From positions 243,088,187-243,152,186 of the forward strand of contig CM054058.1 in NCBI GenBank assembly GCA_028641055.1: DNA of 64,000 nt. Reading direction: 5' to 3'. This stretch comes from Alopecurus myosuroides (Eukaryota > Streptophyta > Magnoliopsida > Poales > Poaceae). Of the stretch, positions 1-11,067 are shown piece after piece; within the stretch, counting starts at the first letter, position 1, and every line of letters begins with the position of its first letter. Under the pieces are notes generated by a model that did no database searches, was not told the origin of the DNA, and saw only the letters and a list, made by a program, of their open reading frames with translations. The position numbers and the translations under genes are program-made.

Positions 1-228
1 CCCAGTGTAACCAGCACCAAGGTTAAGGAGTGGACCTCTGATCGGCTCGTAACCTCCAGCATCTGGCAGACGACGCCCAACTGGCTGATCGAAACGTGCA
101 AAGCGCTCGTCTCCAACAAAGTCTGTGGTGTAAGTCGCCAGACGAGTCAAAGCAAGGTAAAGCTGCTCTCTGACTGAAGCCAACTCCTGAGATAGTGTGC
201 GGGCAACTGCGTCAGTGTGACTCACAAA

Positions 229-813
229 CTAAGAGGTGATGTGCAGCCTGGAGCTATCATGCTCGTAAACGTCCAAGCTGTCGTAGAGAGTGAAGTGAGC
301 TCCCTCCGAAGTGATGTAACCACGGGGGATGTGGCGATAGATAGAATCGTCAAATCCCCAGTAGTCAGCACGAAGGACGGTGAGACTCACATAATCTGCC
401 TGCGGCACAGCCATATCCACTGTGGAACCCACTGCCTCGTAGCGGTGAACTACGCTCATGCCATCATCTGACAGAATGTAGACGATAGCCTGGTAGTAGG
501 TCTGCTCAAACTCTCGCTGCTGCTCGTAGACCTGGTACTCTGGTGCCCAATGGAACCCCAGAAAAGTGACCATGTCTCTCAGCATCTCCGGATAACCGGC
601 AGTGCTCTCGCAACGAGTCATACGAACCACCTGCGGGTAGAACCTGAGATCCATCTGCAGATGATCGGGGAAACTTTGATTAGACGCCGGTAGAAGAACT
701 GAAGTGGCAAGCAACAACAAGGTTTCAACGGACGAAAAGGATCTTGAGAAGAACAGGATATCGAAGCAACATTCGGGAAACACGAGAACAGAATTCCTAC
801 TCTCACGTTTCAC
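229..813 (-). CDS. Unrecognised protein in the giant-LTR element
   Basis: This 194-codon frame starts about 70 bp inside the internal region, counting from the primer-binding site, where the first gene of an LTR retrotransposon is expected. I do not recognise a Gag, zinc-knuckle or enzyme motif. The protein is rich in tyrosine, histidine and acidic residues, with segments such as MVTFLGFHWAPEYQVYE and EQTYYQAIVYIL that look like a folded domain rather than random translation. The first 40 or so residues are hydrophobic and serine-rich and may not be translated; a start at an internal Met is possible. It could be a diverged Gag or an extra protein of a non-autonomous element. Function unknown. 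Confidence 0.45.
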   Translation of the reverse strand: MKRESRNSVLVFPECCFDILFFSRSFSSVETLLLLATSVLLPASNQSFPDHLQMDLRFYPQVVRMTRCESTAGYPEMLRDMVTFLGFHWAPEYQVYEQQREFEQTYYQAIVYILSDDGMSVVHRYEAVGSTVDMAVPQADYVSLTVLRADYWGFDDSIYRHIPRGYITSEGAHFTLYDSLDVYEHDSSRLHITS

Positions 814-884
814 TTTTCCTATATAGCTACAAAATAGTTTCTAGACTCAACTACGACCAGTAAAAGGGATCCTACAGGCAGACA

Positions 885-897
885 GGCTCTGATACCA
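885..897 (-). other. Primer-binding site, initiator-Met tRNA type
   Basis: On the minus strand this reads TGGTATCAGAGCC, the standard plant retrotransposon site complementary to the 3' end of initiator tRNA-Met. It lies two bases from the LTR end at position 900, which fixes both the LTR boundary and the minus-strand orientation of the element. Confidence 0.9.
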
Positions 898-899
898 TT

Positions 900-3800
900 T
901 GTCGCACCCGGACTTCTAGAGGATACTCGTAGTTCTGTTGAACAGTAGATGATTGGATTACGGGGCCTACCTGCATACGCACCTCTTACGAGTAGGCCAA
1001 CACGTATACGTGTGACAACCAACCCCTACTATTCATCGTCTGCGCAAACCATCCCCAAGAAATCAGGATACTACCATTGACGTACTTCATACCATTCACA
1101 CATGGTACGTCAACGGCATTTTTAACGAGTGATATCACAACTAATCTCTAAGACACAAAGAAATAGAAACAAGTGGCAAATAGCTCTCACTAGAGCAGAG
1201 ATAGCAAATACAATCATGCAGAGGACACATGTCCCAACAAATCATCATTACATCACAGCGGAAGCATCCAAAGTGTCTGAGTACAGACAAGATCCAAATA
1301 GGCCTAAGAGGAAGGAAATGAAAAGGAAACGAAGCCCATCCACGAAGTCTTGGATCCTGCCCGGGTCCGCTATCTACTCGTCAGCAGCCTCGTCATACTC
1401 CACGTAGTAGCCACCATGGGGATCCTCGGAAACATAGTCTGCAGAACACGCAGCCCCAAAGGGGTCAGTACAGCCGAGTACTGGCAAGCAAGACGCACAA
1501 GATACCAAGGTGTACCCGGCAACACCAAGCACAGATGCTTTGGGTTCAACGGAAGAATAGGTGATACAAAAGTGCGGCACCGGGCTGCAGTAACCAACTA
1601 CAGAGACACGCTACAACTTCCGGTTAATAGAAAGGAGATAAGTTAGCGTATCGGAACCAACTACCACTAACCTCAAACAAACCCATCCTGGATCTCGCCC
1701 CTTATCCAAAGAAGCAATCCGAGGATAACTCACACAGTTGGATTAGTGAAGGTTCAAGTTATTGTGTCAATAAGCCTATTACTAGTCAAATAATTATTAG
1801 TTAGGTGTAAGTTGTCTAATCCTTGTTAGCCAGCCCTATCACCAAGTCATCCATAACCGCGGACAACACGGCTTCTCGAGAAGATTTAACCCTGCAGGGG
1901 TGCACCAATTTGGCCGTACACGTAAGAATATCCCGCCAGACGGGGATCAAACCCACCAAGCGAGACACTCAACACAACCCAACTCTTCTTCGCATCAAGC
2001 CCAAAGAACCCCGTGCAATTGAGCGCATGGCTAATCGAGCCCCACGAAGAAAAGGGGACCCTCATAGCACTCTAAGAACGTGTCTCCCTAAATGCCGACT
2101 ACAAAAGTTACCACCCTGGCCTCGGGTTCGCACCTGCATATGCATGCGGCAAATGGAAAACCCGAACTAAATGAGGCGATTTGGACGAGATGCGAATCGA
2201 ATCAAATTGAGGGGGGCGCCCATACACGCTTCCCACATGCGGTTAGCGCGCTCATCATGGATCTAGAGGACAAGAACCTTTTCCTAATTAAGGTCGACAC
2301 TAGCAGGCCTCAAAACCATACCCGGCCTCCTGCCGGTGCCTTATCATCAAATTAGCATTACCTTAAACATTAACAGGTTGTTGTTTAACATCGAGCCCCC
2401 GGAACATAATAAATAAGGTAACAGAAATAACAGACATCAGACTCGAGCATAAACAACCCTAAGCATGCTAGTAAGACACAGGCAACAAGCAATGGGGTTA
2501 TAGGTGTGGAGGATAGGCCATATCAGGGTTACAGGATAACATGTGATAGGATCGGAACACAAGCAACGAATCTTAAGGCTAGCAGAATAGACAACGGAAA
2601 GTATCGATATCCAGTGTGGAAAGGACACAATGGTTCATGTGAGTGAATAATTGCCTGCAAACTCAGTAGCCTGGTACTGGGCTAACTCCTCTGAAGTAGT
2701 GTCGTAAACCTCGTCTGTCTCAACGTCGTCGTCTATTCGAGAAGAAGAAAACAAACAACGCAGAGAGACAAACAATCAATAACATGGCATAATGCACAAA
2801 CATGGGATGATGCATGACAATTTAATTGATGCATCAAAGATAAGCTAGTTGACATGGTAACATAATTAAATGGACCTATATGCAATTTGGATTGCATATG
2901 GAAAGCCCATGAATTAAGGTTGGATTGAATGATCTACAACTAACCATCATGTGAAAGTTGATTAGCATGATGCATGGATGATGAAAACAATAAGAAAACA
3001 ACAACAACTTCAATTTGAAATGTTGTTTACCAAGTTTGGAATTTTATTTTTTAAGTTATGAAATTTGGCTTCTTAAATGAGTTACACAAGCATTTGTTGT
3101 TTTCACCAATTTTAATTGTTCAAAATAGATAACAAAATTCATATTTGGAAAGAACACAAGATTTTAGGTGGAAAACATATTTCATTTGTTGAAAAAGGAA
3201 TTAAAATGAATTAATTATGAATTAAACAAGTTTAAACAAGATTTAAATGAATTTCATTCAAGTATAAAATTATTTGAATTTTTAATTGTTCAATACATTA
3301 ATTAAAATTCATATTTGAAAAGATTATACTTTTCTGGTTTGAAAACATATTTTATATGTTCAAAAAGAATTTAGTTTGACCAAGTTATTACTTTAGCAAT
3401 TTTAATTGATTTAAACAAGGTTTAAATTATTTAACCAAGTTTAATTATTCAAAACAGGAAACAAAGTTTATATTTGGAAAGCTTGTTCAATTTTGCATGG
3501 AAAACATATTTTATATATGCCATTTGAATTAAATTTGAATTAGTTATGAATTTGACCAAATTTGAGATAGTTGTTTGAATTTGAATTTTTGAAAACATTT
3601 GAAATGTTCAAAACAGTAAACAAATGTTTTAAACATGTAGAGAATTAAATTTGGTATGGAAAACATATTTAACATGTTGAATTTGAATTTAAAATAAGGG
3701 ATCTATGAGGGTTTGAAATCCAGGGACTAATCTGTAAAAACTAGGGACTGGATTTTAAAAAGAAAAGGGGCAGAAATTAATTCACCTCGCAGTGGCCTAG

Positions 3801-5182
3801 CCTGAGCCACTGACAGAGGGCCCTGGGCCACGGTGGTGCTTATGTGGCGTGCGTGTGCGCGTGCGTGGCGGCAGGGTCGCTGACAGGGAGGCCCCACCTG
3901 TCAGCGCGCGTTGCAAAATGGGGTTTTATTCCGCGCGGACGGGGACTCGATCCCGCGACCTAGGGTGCGTGCGCGCGGTGCGTTGCCACTGCGCTGCTGA
4001 AAGTTTCTGTAACAGGAGAGGGGGCTTGGGGGTTTTGAGGTTCAGTTTCGTCAGTTAACTGAACTGCAAAAGTTCAGTTAACTGAACCTTGGCGTCGAGG
4101 GGACGATCGCCGGCGGTGCCTGCAGCGCTGCTGCTGCTGCTGTGCGGTCCCGTGTGTGCGTGCAACTCGCGGGTGTAGAGGGGAAGCAGGGGAGGAAGGT
4201 GAGCGCTCACCCCCGATCGTCGTGGAGGCAGTGCTCGGGCAGCTCGTCGGAGGGGAGGCAGACGGTGGCGGCAGGAAGCTCGTCAACGGCGGCGCCCTGC
4301 TGCTTCCAGGCACTTGCTGCGATGTCGAGGAGGAAGCTGGCGTCGCGGGGAGTCGATTCCCGCGATCAACCTGCTCGGAGAAGCATCACGGCGACGGCGA
4401 TCGCCGGCAGTTGCAGCGGTGGTGTGCGGTGGTGGGGAGCAGAGAGAGAGACAGAGGAGGGAGGAGGAAGAAAAACGGCGGCGCGGTGAGGGAGAAGGCA
4501 GGAGGGAAGTTAGGGCAGCGAGGAGGAGCTCGTGGGCGAGATTTTAAGGAGGAGGAGGGCCGCTCCCGGCCGTCCCATCTCTGCCTGTTCGACGTGGACA
4601 TCTCCGATGTCGTGCCGTACAGAGGTAGGGGATGGGGAGAAGGTGGGCTGGGCCTGGGGTTAGGTGTGGTGGGCTCAGCCCACTTGGCTGGCCTGCCCTC
4701 TCCCCTCTTTTTTTTTCTGTTTTCTGTTTCTGTTTTTTTTTTTGCAGAAAAAGAAAAGGGAAGAAAGGAGAGAAAAATAGAAGGGTTTTGTGGGTTGGAA
4801 AACTTTGGGAATAAACTTTATAGATTAATTATTACACAAGCCCATTTGTGCAACTTTTTTTTGTTTTTCAAAATTTTAAATTTTGTTGCTGTTTGTAAAT
4901 TCAGATGAATTTGAGAAATTTTGGTATTAATTGAATTATTGAAAGAAGAAAGTTAATAGTTTGAACTTTAAGTGTAATGGAAACAAATAATTGGTTTGAT
5001 TTGAAAGTTTTATTTGAAAAATTGTAACAGAACAAGTATGAAACAAGGATTTGAATTTTGGTTTGAAATTCAAATGGAAAAACAAATGAAAACAAATGCA
5101 ATGCTTATGATGACATGATGCAAAACATAATTTAACAAAGAGCAAACATTCTAATGGTGTTTTTCATACTTGGGATGTTACA
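900..5182 (-). repeat. 5' LTR (4283 bp) of the giant-LTR retrotransposon
   Basis: Read on the minus strand the LTR starts TGTAACATCCCAAG (5182 downwards) and ends GGTGCGACA at 900, next to the primer-binding site. Its left third contains conserved GC-balanced blocks (about 1630-2350). These are followed by a very AT-rich stretch (about 2760-3750) and a GC-rich part (about 3780-4690). The same order of blocks recurs in a diverged copy at 59817-64000. Short frames in the GC-rich part are low-complexity and not believed to be genes. The LTR sits inside the 3' LTR of the gypsy element, whose sequence resumes at 5183. Confidence 0.85.
4052..4084. repeat. Perfect inverted repeat with MYB-type cores in the giant LTR
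   Basis: Two 13-bp arms, CAGTTAACTGAAC and GTTCAGTTAACTG, flank a 7-base loop. Each arm contains the self-complementary CAGTTAACTG, so the site carries four copies of the CAGTTA/TAACTG core bound by plant MYB proteins. Whether it is a hairpin, a protein site or neither is open. Confidence 0.6.
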
Positions 5183-5234
5183 GCCTAGGACCGGGTATCC
5201 TTACTCGGTAGGTCCAAGGCTCATCCCTTCGTCA
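5183..5234 (-). repeat. 3' LTR remnant of the gypsy element
   Basis: These 52 bp match 22477-22528, the outer end of the 5' LTR, starting GCCTAGGACCGGGTA and ending TTCGTCA. The remainder of this LTR lies beyond the giant-LTR insertion. The insertion joint at 5182/5183 falls between CTGG and GCCTAGG of the intact LTR. Confidence 0.85.
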
Positions 5235-5248
5235 GTAGCCCCCGAGCG
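5235..5248 (-). other. Polypurine tract of the gypsy element
   Basis: On the minus strand this is CGCTCGGGGGCTAC, immediately before the LTR start TGACGAA. This GGGGGCTAC form is common in Tat-type gypsy elements. It fixes the 3' LTR boundary. Confidence 0.8.
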
Positions 5249-6301
5249 TTTGCTCGATTGGGATTTCCCTGTCGAGTAGACGCTCAAAGTTTCATCCTGC
5301 TTTCCTTCGGATGATGTTTTCCGTTTGGAGGGCGTATACCCTGTGTGATGAGTTTTTATGCCCGAGTATCGAACGATGAAAGTGCCTGTGTTTCTGGATA
5401 TTTTCGCAGAAGGATATGGCTCAGCAGCTTGGCCCTCCCGAAAGATCAGGGCCAATTAATTGCATCTAGGAAAAAAAAACAGTTCTGGCCTACACAGATT
5501 CGAGACCTCCGACTCGAACCCGATGAGGTGATCATTGCGACTGGGCCGTAGAGGTCTTACCGAGTCGAATTTAACCTATGGGGTACCCAGCGCGTCCGCT
5601 AGGATTTTTCTTTGTGTTGTTGACACGGAATTTTACCTGAGGACGCAGCTTGAGTGCGATTCCAGGCCCTCAAGAGATATCTTTTGGGTCTTACCTTCAT
5701 ATTCGAAATAATATGGCATCCGGATGTGCCTAGTCAGCCAAACAATCCAGGTCTGTGATGTGTATACATCGTATGATAGAGTGGCAGGAGTTGCACACCC
5801 GCGAGTTAGGTCTAGAGATTTCTCGAGTAAGAAAATCCCTCCTGTTTTTGTACAAAAAGTTTTTTTTTGTCTTTGTAGTTGTTTTTTCCATACGAAAGAG
5901 TTTTCGTGTCTGGAAAAATTGTTTGTGCCCATACGAAAGAAAATTTTGTGTCTGGGTTTTTCTATGCGAAAGTATTTTCGCGTTTTAATCTTACCGATAA
6001 GAATTTCAGGACTGATGATGTTCGCCATGACGTCACAACGCACTCTGTTTGCTCTGAATCCTCCCGATGGGACGTGACGAAGTGAAAACAGGATTTGCTG
6101 GCCCACTTTGTCAGCTTTTTGACCGGAAACGAGATGTCGTTTCCGGTTTTCCCGCGAGCCGCGCGCAGTAAATGTGCACGATCTTCTGTTAGGATCGTGG
6201 CACGAAACAGCGTTCACCGCCCTTTCATTTCGGCTTCATGCGTGGCCGCCGCGATGGGCGCCACGTCGCTCGATGAGCGGCCAGGATTGGGTGACTCCGT
6301 G

Positions 6302-6309
6302 TATATATA
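6302..6309 (+). promoter_or_regulatory. TATA-like box for the antisense gene of the gypsy element
   Basis: TATATATA lies 121 bp before the ATG at 6423 of the gene that runs opposite to gag-pol. Position and composition suit a pol II promoter. No transcript can be seen from sequence, so use of the box is an inference. Confidence 0.5.
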
Positions 6310-6422
6310 CGTCCCTTAGGTAAAAGTTAAAATTTCCCGTCATTCGCTTCCCAGCCTTCGTCTTCCCAGCCTTTGTCTTCCTCGTGCTCACCTCCTTTCT
6401 CCTCAAGCTTGCAAATGCACCC

Positions 6423-9385
6423 ATGGCGGGAGGCAAGAAACGCAGCGCCGCGGTTTCCTCGTCGCAGGCGCCCGAAGATGTTCGTGCAGCACCTGCTCCG
6501 CGCTCCGGCGACTGGCGCTCCGCCAACACCACGCAGAAGAGCATCAAAAAGATGCAAAGGGAGGGACTGCTGCCTCCCGACGCCGAGAAGCGGGTTCGCC
6601 TCGGCAAAAAGGAAGAGGTACCCAATCCCCACGCGAACGAGCGCGTGATCTTCGCGGATCATGTCTCGCGCAGGCTCTCACTCCCCCTCCATCCCTTCTT
6701 CGTGGCATTGTTGTATGTCTATGGCATACAGCTCCACGATCTGCCTCCAAACACGGTGCAGCACATCTCGTGCTTCATCGTGCTCTGCGAGTGCTTTCTT
6801 GGTGTTTGCCCGCACTGGGGCCTTTGGAAGGCCCTGTTCAAGGTGCGGGCCTTCCGCGAGAAATCGCGGGTGGAGACTGAGCTTGGGGAGACGCTGCGCA
6901 CCAGCGGCTTCGGAATCCAGGCGGAGTCGGACACCCTCTACTTCGACATGCAACTCATCGACTCCGCGCAAGGGTGGAGGAAGAAGTGGTTCTATGTTGT
7001 CGATGACAGCGCAGGTGGAGTTAACGAATTCCACCCGTTCGCTGTCTTGAAGCAACGAAAGTCTTGGGCGAACATGCTCTCAGTCGAAGAGAGCCGAATC
7101 GTCGCCCCTCTACTCGCCAAGGTTGCAGCGCTCCTTGACCAAACCGCAGGGGTTGCACTGAACGGCTTGCATCTGGCGAGCATGTTCCTTAAGCGCAGGA
7201 TCCAACCCTTGCAGGAGAGGCCCTCTACCATGTGGGAGTACCAAGGAGCTGAAGACCCAGCCGAGTGAGCCGAGAAGAACTCTCGAATGCAGAGTTTGAG
7301 AAGAAGATCGTGGCCATCACACAGCTGAAAGTGGGCGAGTCCTTTGCTGATTGCCCAATCGCAACATTTGAAGCTTCGAATCCTCCTCCATCCGATGTAA
7401 GTTCAATGCTCCTTCTGCCTTTAGCTTTTCTTTTCTTTGTTCGAGAATTTTTCGACTGAATTCCTCCTTCTTTTCTTCTCGTTTTCCTTTTGTAGTGCCT
7501 GGCGGTAACACCCTGCTACCCGCCAGTTTCTGGTGAAGAGGCTTCGGACCTGTTGGCGAGCAACCTGGATGTCAGTGCTGCCGACGCTGACTCGAGCTCC
7601 GACCATGGCTCTTCGGATGACGTGGAGGAATCGGGTAGCGATCTTCGTCACCGCAAGCGCCGTAGGGCGGGAGACGATGAAACTACTTCCAAGGACAACT
7701 CCTTGGGTGGAGGGTCTGGTAAAGAGCCTCTCCTCGTGACTCCGCTGAGTGTGCGCGTTCCTCTTGCTCCCAAGCCGACAATCCAAACCGCCTGGAATGC
7801 GTATATGCTGGATGACGAAGACGATGAGTAAGTTTCTTTATTTCTTCAACTTTCTAGTCGAAAGTTTTTTGCTTGCTCTTCCTTATGTTGTTTCTTCTTT
7901 TTCATTACAGGCTTGGGTCCATCAGCCCCGGCCAGTTCGCCTTTTCTCTTCCTAAGAGGAAGGATGTTGCTGCGGATGAGATTCCAACTGCTAGGACTAT
8001 CTAGAACTCGCCGAGTCCAGCTCCAACAGCCGCAGCTACAGAGTACATATTGCCTAGCTTTGCAGTTGGAGCCTCGACTTCGAAATAAGTGTCGGGTAGC
8101 TCGTCCGATCCTCTCTGCATCGCTTAGGGCCAGGTAAGTTTTACTCTTTTCCTTGCATTCTGAATTTTTGTTCATTTAGGATTTTTATCGGGTGCACGGC
8201 AGTGCTCCCGATGGGAGTAACCCCGAAGGTGTGGCCAATGGCTTGCGATTGGCTACAGGCTCAAGAACTTAGCTTTTTTCCTTTTATTTATTTTATCGGG
8301 TGCACGCAGTGCTCCTGATAGGAGTAGCCCCCGAGGCTAATCACGATTGTTTACAGTCGTGAATAGGCTCAAACTTCTCTATCTTCTTTGATTTCTCCAT
8401 CTTCTTGTTTTGCAGTCTCTCCTTGACTCCCTCGCGGCTGTTGGCCGCTGCGTAATTTCGGCTGAGACAGATTGCGTGACCCTTCGGGCAGATCGTGATC
8501 GACTCATCTCGGAAGGCCAACTTCTCCAAGGTAACTTGATCTGGTATTTCTATTTATCTTTCCCAGTCGTGCGAATTCCTTTGAATTTGAAATCTATTGC
8601 TGTGCAGCCCAAGCCGAAGTTCTGAAGGCTGAGAAGACCGATTCTATCACTCGGGTGAACAACCTCGAGGCTGAGTTGGAGACTGCTCGAAAGGGACTAG
8701 AATCCTTTCGCAAGCAGTCGGGTGACTTCGAGGGAAAGCTCGCTGATGCTCAGGATGCTCTGAAGAAGTTGGCGGAAGCTGGTGCCAAACAAGACAATGA
8801 TCTTGTTGACTTCCTTCGTCCTTTAGCCCAGAACTTCGTGAGTAAGTTATACTTGTCCTCTGTTGTTTTGTGACTAGCTTGGTTTGTCTTTGGAGTTAAA
8901 GTTGCCTCTTTTGTAGATGTTCTTGGAGTTGCGTTGGAGCTGCCCGGGGTTCCTCGAGTGGATGCGGTGACGGATTCCTTGGCCCGCTTCTGAAGCATGC
9001 GAATGGGATCAGTTCCCTCATCGGCGATGCCGCTCAGGTGCTGAGGCAACTCCATGAGTGTCTTCTAGTGGATGTCGCAGTTCCGCCTACGCTGGGTGGT
9101 CTCCTGAAGGTTTTCCTGGAGGATGATATCCTTTAGGCCCACTCAGTTGCCCAATCAGAGTGCGGGGCGAAGACGGCCATCCAGTTTGCGTTGGCGCACG
9201 GAGTCGAAGGCTTGGACGAAGCATACTCGAATCTTCCCGTCAATCCTTCCACGAGCAGAAAAGTAGCGCTTCGTCCTTTCGGCGATCCGGCTGAAGTCCT
9301 TGCTCGGAAGCGGTCCGCCTTGCTTACTCGTGCCAGTCGCAAGGGGCAACCTGTTGCGAGTGGCAGCACTTCCGCGATTCCATAG
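6423..9385 (+). pseudogene. Antisense gene of the Tat gypsy element: PF04195-type domain plus coiled coil, multi-exon
   Basis: Likely exons are 6423-7396, 7496-7827, 7911-8133, 8416-8530, 8608-8841 and 8917-9385, each bounded by a GT donor (mostly GTAAG) and an AG acceptor. Exon 1 encodes the 'putative gypsy type transposon' (PF04195, Transposase_28) domain with LSLPLHPFFVALL and CECFLGVCPHWGLW. Exon 2 is acidic with an RKRRR cluster that could be a nuclear signal. Exon 5 is a heptad-rich coiled coil. The start is MAGGKKR at 6423, with CCATGG context, rather than the upstream in-frame ATG. Breaks: a frameshift near 7265, in-frame stops in exon 3 (TAG near 8003, TAA near 8088) and another frame change in exon 6. 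Genes of this kind are known in Tat elements as additional antisense ORFs; their role is not established. Confidence 0.7.
8170..8415 (+). repeat. Minisatellite-like repeats with polypurine-tract motif in an intron of the antisense gene
   Basis: Two diverged copies of a unit starting TTATCGGGTGCACG (about 8186 and 8293) carry a near-palindromic CTCC-GAT-GGGAGTA core. The second ends with GTAGCCCCCGAG, the complement of the element's own polypurine tract. Related motifs stand at 9518-9540 and 10542-10550. Confidence 0.6.
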
Positions 9386-9617
9386 GGTAGTTTTAGTTTA
9401 GCTTGTTCTTCTTGATGTAATGAACCTTGGGATGTATTACCGTACTTCTACCTTTAATCAGAATGTTCTTTTGATATCCAAGTTGTGATTTCTTGTGATT
9501 AATTGTCGTGAAGTTCTCCCGATGGGAGTATCCCCCGAGCACATGTCGAATAGGTGGTTTATTTTCTCGAGTGGGGTGACTTTGAAGTTTTTCCTTAACT
9601 TTTGTATCTCCCTCTAG

Positions 9618-10429
9618 GTAATAGTTGCTGTCGTGGAGTCTTCGAGTGGATCTGCTGCACGATTGGATCCGCTTGTTGCCGCTGTTAGCACTTTTGCTTC
9701 TCTTCGTGACCGTGTCGCGGATGGTGAACGCAAATTTAAAGCTTTGCGCGGAGTGGCTGATGTGGCCAAGTCAAAGCAAAAACTTGCAGCTGAACGTGAA
9801 CAGTTTGTGATGGAAGAACTTGCAGCCGTCGCCAATGATATGTTGTGTAAGCACGTGAGCCCCCTAGCGTTTGGTTTGACTGCCCTTCTTTCCTTCGTTG
9901 ACTCTCTGTAGCTTTCTTTGTAATTGTTGAGCCTGATGGTCAACGTAAAGCGCATTGGGTGGATAACCTTATTGCTCGTGAAGCTGGTAACTCCAAACCA
10001 CATGCGAACAACTTTTGGTCAGACCGTAGTCGAGGCTTTGTTCTGGCTACATTGAAGTATCGAGTAGTCCAGGCGAAGATACTCGTGAATTCCTCCCATG
10101 AGGCCTTGATTGCTGTGAACTCCGCTTTCTATCCGTTGGAGAGGGGTCCAGAAGATTTGAGCTATCTCCTCAGAACTTTCGGTCGAGAAGGTGAAATTCG
10201 CGAGTGCGTCCAGAATCAGCTGATTTGCGGGTCCATAGTAGCACTTTCCTTCGCCCGACTGTGGCATCCTGAGGTTAATTTGAACTCTATAACTATACTC
10301 CCCAATGGTCCAGTCGATATGGCCCCTCATTATAGAGTTGTTAGACCTGCAGTAGAGGAGATTATTCGATTGACCTCGGAAGAGGTTGATCGGGTATTAG
10401 CCGAGGAAAATGCTCGTCTCCATATGTAA
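9618..10429 (+). pseudogene. Second antisense ORF region of the gypsy element, unrecognised product
   Basis: An AG acceptor at 9616-9617 opens a frame of about 76 codons up to a GTAAGC donor at 9847. It is followed, after a short putative intron, by a frame running to a stop at 10427-10429. The second part (from about 9935) has a globular look, with FYPLERGPEDLSYLLRTF and a conserved-looking acidic C-terminus (EEVDRVLAEENARLHM). I do not recognise a family. It may be the 3' part of the same antisense transcript as 6423-9385, or a second gene; the stop at 9383-9385 argues for a separate unit unless splicing skips it. It lies just downstream of the pol 3' end, read convergently. Confidence 0.45.
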
Positions 10430-10666
10430 TCGTAGGATGTATGTATCCTGTTGTTTTTTATAGTTGTCCCGAAACTTTGTAAGGTGTCCACCTTGTTTAT
10501 AACTCTGTATATGAAATTTTTCATGTGATGCTAAGTTAGGTGTAGCCCCCGTGTATTTGGGGTGTATACCTGTTATTCAGCGTGTAAAGATAAAGAATGC
10601 GAGTAGCTATGGTTGAAAACCATGTATTTTATTGAAATGACTAAGAATCCATGTGTTTCTTTCGAG

Positions 10667-11067
10667 CTACAAGATGGCTAATATAGCCTTATTTTTGCGA
10701 ATGAAATGATCCCAAGGGTAGAATTTGCGGAGGTGCGCAACATTCCATGGGTTGGAGTAGATGCCACCAGTCGTCGGGTTCTTCAGTCGATAGGCGCCAC
10801 CTGGGATAACTTCGTGTATTATGAAGGGTCCCTCCCATGGTGGTTCGAGCTTGTATCCTTCCTTCTTCTTGATCCGTAGCACCAAATCTCCCACCGTGAA
10901 GGCTCTGTGACATATACGACGACTGTGATAGTTTCACAACGACTGTTCGTATACTGCGGATCTTGCAAGTGCAATATCGCGTATTTCGTCGAGTGCGTCC
11001 ATATCTTCCGCGAGTGCCATGTTAGAGATTTCTTCGCTGTAAGCAATAGCCCGTGGGGCGCTGAATT
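10667..11067 (-). pseudogene. Integrase C-terminal tail of gypsy pol
   Basis: The frame at 10894-10667 encodes GDLVLRIKKKEGYKLEPPWEGPF and AHLRKFYPW, the C-terminal DNA-binding part of gypsy integrases that ends pol. It is in a different frame from the main pol ORF, which stops at 11068, so at least one frameshift separates them; the intervening residues are picked up by the overlapping frame at 11431-10934. A clear stop follows at 10667-10669. There is no chromodomain, which fits the Tat/Athila side of the gypsy superfamily. Confidence 0.75.

Larger units (their letters stand above)
1..899 (-). mobile_element. Internal region of a giant-LTR retrotransposon, cut by the window edge
   Basis: The element reads on the minus strand. 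A primer-binding site (885-897) and a 4.28 kb LTR (900-5182) directly adjoin this stretch, so it is the start of the internal region and the element continues to the left of the window. The only long reading frame is at 229-813. No reverse transcriptase, integrase or zinc-knuckle Gag is seen in the visible 900 bp, so the superfamily cannot be decided here. Confidence 0.75.

Noticed and set aside
3925..3990. tRNA-like T-arm (GGGGACTCGATCCC) in the giant LTR
   Set aside because: No acceptor stem, D-arm or anticodon arm could be paired around it; such motifs are frequent in LTR sequence.
4156..4908. Plus-strand frame of 250 codons in the giant LTR
   Set aside because: Low-complexity Arg/Gly/Glu sequence produced by GC- and purine-rich LTR DNA; ends in poly-Phe/Lys from T and A runs and has no conserved counterpart in the second copy.
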